Shown: positions 60,589-64,000 of the stretch, one piece after another
How the letters are laid out: each line of letters starts with the position of its first letter
Position numbering within the stretch: position 1 is the stretch's first letter
Made by a program: the position numbers and the translations under genes
Assembly (NCBI GenBank): GCA_035315885.1
Contig: DATFXM010000007.1
Span: 1 to 64,000 of the forward strand
DNA: 64,000 bases
Origin: DATFXM01 sp035315885
Lineage (GTDB): Bacteria > Acidobacteriota > Blastocatellia > UBA7656
Direction of reading: 5' to 3'
The notes under the pieces: generated by a model
Seen by the model: the letters and a program-made list of their open reading frames with translations, nothing else
The model's database searches: none
Told to the model about the DNA's origin: nothing

Positions 60589-63036
60589 CTCCCACCTGAG
60601 CGCAACCATTGGATCGACCTTCAGAGCTCGACGGGCAGGTATCAGCGTCGCCAGAAGTGATACCACGATCAATATCGCTGCGCTGCCAAGCAAGGTCAGG
60701 GGATCTCGAGGGCTGATGCCGAAAAGGGACCCCGCCGTTATTCCAGTCACAAGCACCGCAGCCACCAGACCTATCGCAACCCCCGCTGACACCATTATCC
60801 CTGCCTGTTTGAGCATCAGGCTCATCACCTGACCCTTCCCGGCCCCGAGTGCCATCCTGATCCCGATCTCCCGCGTACGTTGAGCGACCGAATAAGCCAT
60901 CACTCCGTAAACACCAATCGCCGAAAGGATCAGCGCCAGTACACCCGCCGTCCCAAGTAGCGTAGCCTGCGAGCGCTGGGCCTGCAGCGACTGGGACAGT
61001 CGGTCTTCCACCGTCTGCACGTTCAACAGCGAGAGGCTCGCGTCGAGCTGGTGAATCTCGTTTTGAAGGCTGGCTACCATGCCGCTAATCTGCGCGCCGG
61101 TCCGAACATGAAGCGTCACTTGCGGCGAATACTCCTGTTGAAGAGGAATATAGACAAGCGGCCGCCGGCTCTCTACAAGGCTGGTCACCTTGCAGTCGCG
61201 AGCTATCCCGACTATTTGACGAAAATCAGGATCGCCGAAAAACTTGAATCGCTTTCCAAGCGCGTCGTCGTTGGGAAAGAACCTCTTTGCCATTGCTTCG
61301 TTGATGATCACTACATGGGGAGCCATTTCGTTGTCGCTCTCCCAGAAGTCCCGTCCGTTAATCAGCGGGATGCCGAGAGTCTCGAAATAATTCGCTCCGA
61401 TGTCATTGGTCTGCACCAGCACACCTTTGCCGCCACTCGCAGGGTCTTGACCTTCAATGAAGACACTGCGCATGAAACCAAAACCCACCGGCCGATCCCG
61501 CTCTATCGTGGCCGCGACAACGCCGGGCATTGCCCTCACTCGTTCGAGTAACTGCCGATGAAACTGTCTGGCCTGAGGTTCGGTGTAACCCTCCCTGCCA
61601 AAGTTGAATCCGATCAGAATCGCATTGCTGGTGATGAACCCCGGGTCGACCTGGCTGGCCTTCTGCAGGCTGCGCACGAACAACCCCGCGGTAACCAGAG
61701 CGAACAGCGATAGCGCAACCTGCAAAGTCACAAGGCAGGCTCTCAGATTGATCTTGAGCGCTTGCCTCCCTACCGGAATCGTTACATCTCCCTTCAGCGC
61801 CATGACCAGGTCAGGACGTGACGAGTGAAGCGCGGGCACAAGTCCAAAAACGATGCCGCTTGCAGCCGAGATGCCAAGAGCGAACAAGAGCACCCGCCAA
61901 TCCAGCACATCGGTCTTCTGATTTGGTCCGCCAAACCCGAGCGGCAGGAGCGACGCAATCACGTTTCTGGTAAGATGCGCTGTCAGAACCCCCAGAGCAC
62001 CTCCGATCAATGAGAGGACTAGACTCTCGCTTATAAGTTGGCGAATCAGCCTTCCGCGCGATGCTCCGATTGCCATGCGGATCGCGATCTCGCGGGTTCT
62101 CTTCGTTGCTCGCGCAAGCAGGAGGTTGGTCACGTTTGCGCAAGCGATCAACAAGACAATTCCAACGATCAGCATCAGCACCAGGAAAATCGAGGTGAGT
62201 TGGCCGTTGCCCGTCGGGTCGGTCCGCGCCTGCAGCAGCGGAACCAGCATCACGCTTCGGCCTTCATTGTCCTTGGGGTACTCACGTTCCAGATTCGAGG
62301 CTAGCGAGCTCATCGAAGCCTGCGCCTGTTGCAGCGTAACTCCCGGCTTTAGCCGGCCGATTACATTGAAGGCGAGGCCGCGACGGCCGTCGTAAAACAG
62401 AGCCAGATCGGGTTGCAGTTCGCGATGCATGGACATCGGAACCCATAAATCCGGGGAGCCACCAATATCAGTTCCGCTGAAGTCGCTCGGTGCGATCCCG
62501 ATCACCGCAAAAGACTGGCGATTCAATGAGCACGTTTGACCGATTAGCGATTTGTCAGCGGCAAAGTCCCGCTGCCAGCAACCGTAGCTCAGAACTGCTA
62601 TCGGGTTCGCGCCAAGGGTCTTGTCTTCGTCGGGATAAAAAGTCCGTCCGAGGTAGGGCTTCACACCGAGCACGTCGAAATAGTTTGCGGTTACTACTTC
62701 GCCGAACAACTGGCGGCTTTCGCCGTCTCCTTTGTTCAGATTCACGGTGGCAAAGTTGTACGCGAGAACGTCGGTGAACACATCGTTGTTGTCGCGATAA
62801 TCTTTGTAGTTGTAATGAGACGAAGGGAGCGGTCCGGGGTTTTTGACGTCGGTGGTGAACACCGAGACCAGTCGCTTGGCGTCTTCAGCCGGAAGCGGCG
62901 AAAACAGTAGTGAGTTGATCATGCTGAATATCGCCGTGTTTGCTCCGACTCCAAGAGCTAGCGAGAGCACTGCTACGGTGGTGAAGCCGATATTCTTTAG
63001 AAGAACCCTCAGCGCATATCGAACGTCTCTGAACAT
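60586..63036 (-). CDS. ADOP-type FtsX/MacB permease, copy 2
   Basis: An 816-residue paralogue of copy 1: MFRDVRYALRVLLKNIGFTTVAVLSLALGVGANTAIFSMINSLLFSPLP, an FtsX block ATKRTREIAIRMAIGASRGRLIRQLISES and AQRTREIGIRMALGAGKGQVMSLMLKQAGI. Same domain order, about 40 % similarity by eye in the FtsX blocks. The first periplasmic loop is different, so ligand specificity probably differs. ATG at 63036. It lies upstream of the cytochrome in the same direction. Confidence 0.93.
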   Translation of the reverse strand: MFRDVRYALRVLLKNIGFTTVAVLSLALGVGANTAIFSMINSLLFSPLPAEDAKRLVSVFTTDVKNPGPLPSSHYNYKDYRDNNDVFTDVLAYNFATVNLNKGDGESRQLFGEVVTANYFDVLGVKPYLGRTFYPDEDKTLGANPIAVLSYGCWQRDFAADKSLIGQTCSLNRQSFAVIGIAPSDFSGTDIGGSPDLWVPMSMHRELQPDLALFYDGRRGLAFNVIGRLKPGVTLQQAQASMSSLASNLEREYPKDNEGRSVMLVPLLQARTDPTGNGQLTSIFLVLMLIVGIVLLIACANVTNLLLARATKRTREIAIRMAIGASRGRLIRQLISESLVLSLIGGALGVLTAHLTRNVIASLLPLGFGGPNQKTDVLDWRVLLFALGISAASGIVFGLVPALHSSRPDLVMALKGDVTIPVGRQALKINLRACLVTLQVALSLFALVTAGLFVRSLQKASQVDPGFITSNAILIGFNFGREGYTEPQARQFHRQLLERVRAMPGVVAATIERDRPVGFGFMRSVFIEGQDPASGGKGVLVQTNDIGANYFETLGIPLINGRDFWESDNEMAPHVVIINEAMAKRFFPNDDALGKRFKFFGDPDFRQIVGIARDCKVTSLVESRRPLVYIPLQQEYSPQVTLHVRTGAQISGMVASLQNEIHQLDASLSLLNVQTVEDRLSQSLQAQRSQATLLGTAGVLALILSAIGVYGVMAYSVAQRTREIGIRMALGAGKGQVMSLMLKQAGIMVSAGVAIGLVAAVLVTGITAGSLFGISPRDPLTLLGSAAILIVVSLLATLIPARRALKVDPMVALRWE

Positions 63037-63046
63037 AGATTACCCC

Positions 63047-63285
63047 ATTGAGTTTCGGGTTTAGGGTTTCTCGTTTCTGGTTTCTGGTTTTGGATTCTGG
63101 TTTCCGGAATATTGCATTCTTTGCGGGCCTTGCGAGATTTACGTCCTTTGCGAAACCCCAGCTTGTTTGTTCAGCTATCGAGGGGACAGCGACCCCTCGT
63201 TCCGCGACTAACAACTAGACTGGTAAAAGCCCCCGAAGAAACCAGAATGAGAAACCAGAAACGAGAAACCAGAAACGAGTAACTA
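63047..63285. repeat. TTTCTGG-type heptamer hairpin
   Basis: The left arm (about 63053-63108) mixes TTTCGGG, TTTAGGG and mostly TTTCTGG units. The right arm (about 63238-63278) is a run of GAAACCAGAAAC...ACCAGAAACGAG. The spacer includes TTGCATTCTTTGCGGGCC and GGGGACAGCGACCCC. It ends at the stop TAG (63283-63285) of the phosphatase gene; the left end is 11 bases from the ADOP 2 start. Confidence 0.85.
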
Positions 63286-64000
63286 CAAACCTGCGCTCAG
63301 CACTATCAACGTCACGTCATCCCCAAAGGATCCAAAAGTAAACCCCCTCAGCGAGTCGATGATCGCACCCCGAAGGCCCGCCGCATCCATTACGCGATTC
63401 TCAACTGCAAGTTTGATCAGTCGCTCCTCACCAAATTCCTCGCCGCCTGGCGCGCACGCCTCCGTCACCCCATCAGTAAACATCAACAGCCGGTCGCCCG
63501 AACGAATCACCGTTTCGCATTGCTCGTACGACGCAACTTCAAACGGACCCAACACCGATCCCCCACATTCCAACCGCTCAACTGACCCATTAGCCCTGAT
63601 CAGAACCGGCGGATTGTGTCCCGCATTTGCGTACGCCAGCCTCCCGCTCCTGCCTTCCAACACACAGTAAAAGAAACTTATGAACCGATCTTGCCGCGTG
63701 CTGGATGCAACCGCCGAATTCAGCCGGGCGCAGATTCCCGCAGGCAATTCGTTCCTGGTAGCCAGCGCCCGGAACGCCGCTTGCACGTTCGACATCAAGA
63801 GTGCGGCGGGCATCCCCTTGCCCGAAACGTCGCCGATGCACATCGCAATCGTGTCGGAATCGAAACTCAGCACGTCGTAGTAGTCCCCTCCCACGGTTCG
63901 TGCCGGCTCCCACGCCGCCGCTATGGTGTAGCCCTCCAACTGTGGGATCGAATCGGGAATGAGCCGCTCCTGAATCGCTCTCGCGTCGGAAAGCTCCTGC
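63283..64000 (-). CDS. SpoIIE/PP2C-type serine phosphatase, N-terminus beyond the window
   Basis: At least 239 residues visible; the frame stays open to base 64000, so the true start lies outside. Visible blocks include the metal-binding PP2C motifs GGDYYDVLSF and CIGDVSGKGMPAALLMSNVQAAFRAL, YANAGHNPPVLIRANGSVERLE, LLMFTDGVTEA and GDDVTLIVL. It resembles RsbU/RsbP-type phosphatases that control anti-anti-sigma factors. The segment upstream (QELSDARAIQERLIPDSIPQ) reads like the signalling linker that often follows a GAF, PAS or response-regulator domain. Confidence 0.92.
   Translation of the reverse strand, partial: QELSDARAIQERLIPDSIPQLEGYTIAAAWEPARTVGGDYYDVLSFDSDTIAMCIGDVSGKGMPAALLMSNVQAAFRALATRNELPAGICARLNSAVASSTRQDRFISFFYCVLEGRSGRLAYANAGHNPPVLIRANGSVERLECGGSVLGPFEVASYEQCETVIRSGDRLLMFTDGVTEACAPGGEEFGEERLIKLAVENRVMDAAGLRGAIIDSLRGFTFGSFGDDVTLIVLSAGL

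Overview
The window reads as a chromosomal segment of a free-living, aerobic, Gram-negative heterotroph, most likely an Acidobacteriota (Blastocatellia-like) genome. Grounds: moderate-to-high GC with ordinary bacterial housekeeping genes; two very large FtsX/MacB-type permeases of the ADOP kind (acidobacterial duplicated orphan permease); a diheme cytochrome of the reaction-centre-cytochrome-like type; several Gly-zipper envelope proteins and lipoproteins; and a heavy load of intergenic repeats. The taxonomic call is inference; no rRNA or tRNA gene was recognised.

Layout. 1-6.1 kb (minus): comF, a DksA/TraR-type zinc protein, rlmH, a sigma54 activator without receiver domain, rsfS-nadD, obg-rpmA-rplU. 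6.3-7.9 kb (plus): serA, followed by a large composite repeat. 8.4-10.2 kb (minus): an EamA exporter, a small unknown protein and pyroglutamyl peptidase. 10.4-12.2 kb (plus): a hemerythrin-like protein and a secreted Gly-zipper protein. 12.4-16.1 kb (minus): a hybrid histidine kinase and an NtrC-type response regulator. 16.8-25.7 kb (plus): a YggT-like protein, a lipoprotein, a probable tryptophan-catabolic group (RidA, crotonase-fold protein, tryptophan dioxygenase, kynureninase), a PIG-L deacetylase, purH and an H1-like Lys/Ala-rich protein. 25.9-28.7 kb (minus): cutA, an alpha/beta-hydrolase lacking its nucleophile, and a TIGR01777-type epimerase. 28.9-32 kb (plus): a pilin-like lipoprotein, plsY-gpsA and a membrane-anchored protein. 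32.1-38.9 kb (minus): a Gly-zipper peptide, then acyl-CoA synthetase, Ser/Thr kinase, APC permease and aminotransferase in close succession. 39.3-48.7 kb (minus): two successive adaptor plus RND-pump pairs. 48.9-55 kb (minus): a Rieske protein and a 2-oxoacid dehydrogenase operon (E3, E1 alpha, E1 beta, E2) ending in lipB. 55.2-64 kb: a small winged-helix candidate (plus), then (minus) a DUF2911 protein, two ADOP permeases flanking a diheme cytochrome, and a SpoIIE-type phosphatase cut by the window end.

The most unusual content lies between the genes. At about twenty places there are palindromic elements whose arms are 7-bp tandem repeats (GTGCTGA, TTTAGGG/TTTCGGG, GTAGGCA, TTTCTGG, ATTGCGG, TTCAAAT and TCGTGAA types). 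Arm heptamers differ between elements, but period 7 and inverted symmetry recur. Loops fall into conserved families (A, B and C below) shared by distant copies. One element carries five to six copies of a 77-bp module between its arms; the same module array enters the window at position 1. Most of these elements start within a few bases of a stop codon, and in several cases the stop codon is part of the repeat. Several sit inside operons, between adaptor and pump and between E1 alpha and E1 beta. They could act as terminators or mRNA-stability hairpins, as a mobilised repeat family, or both.
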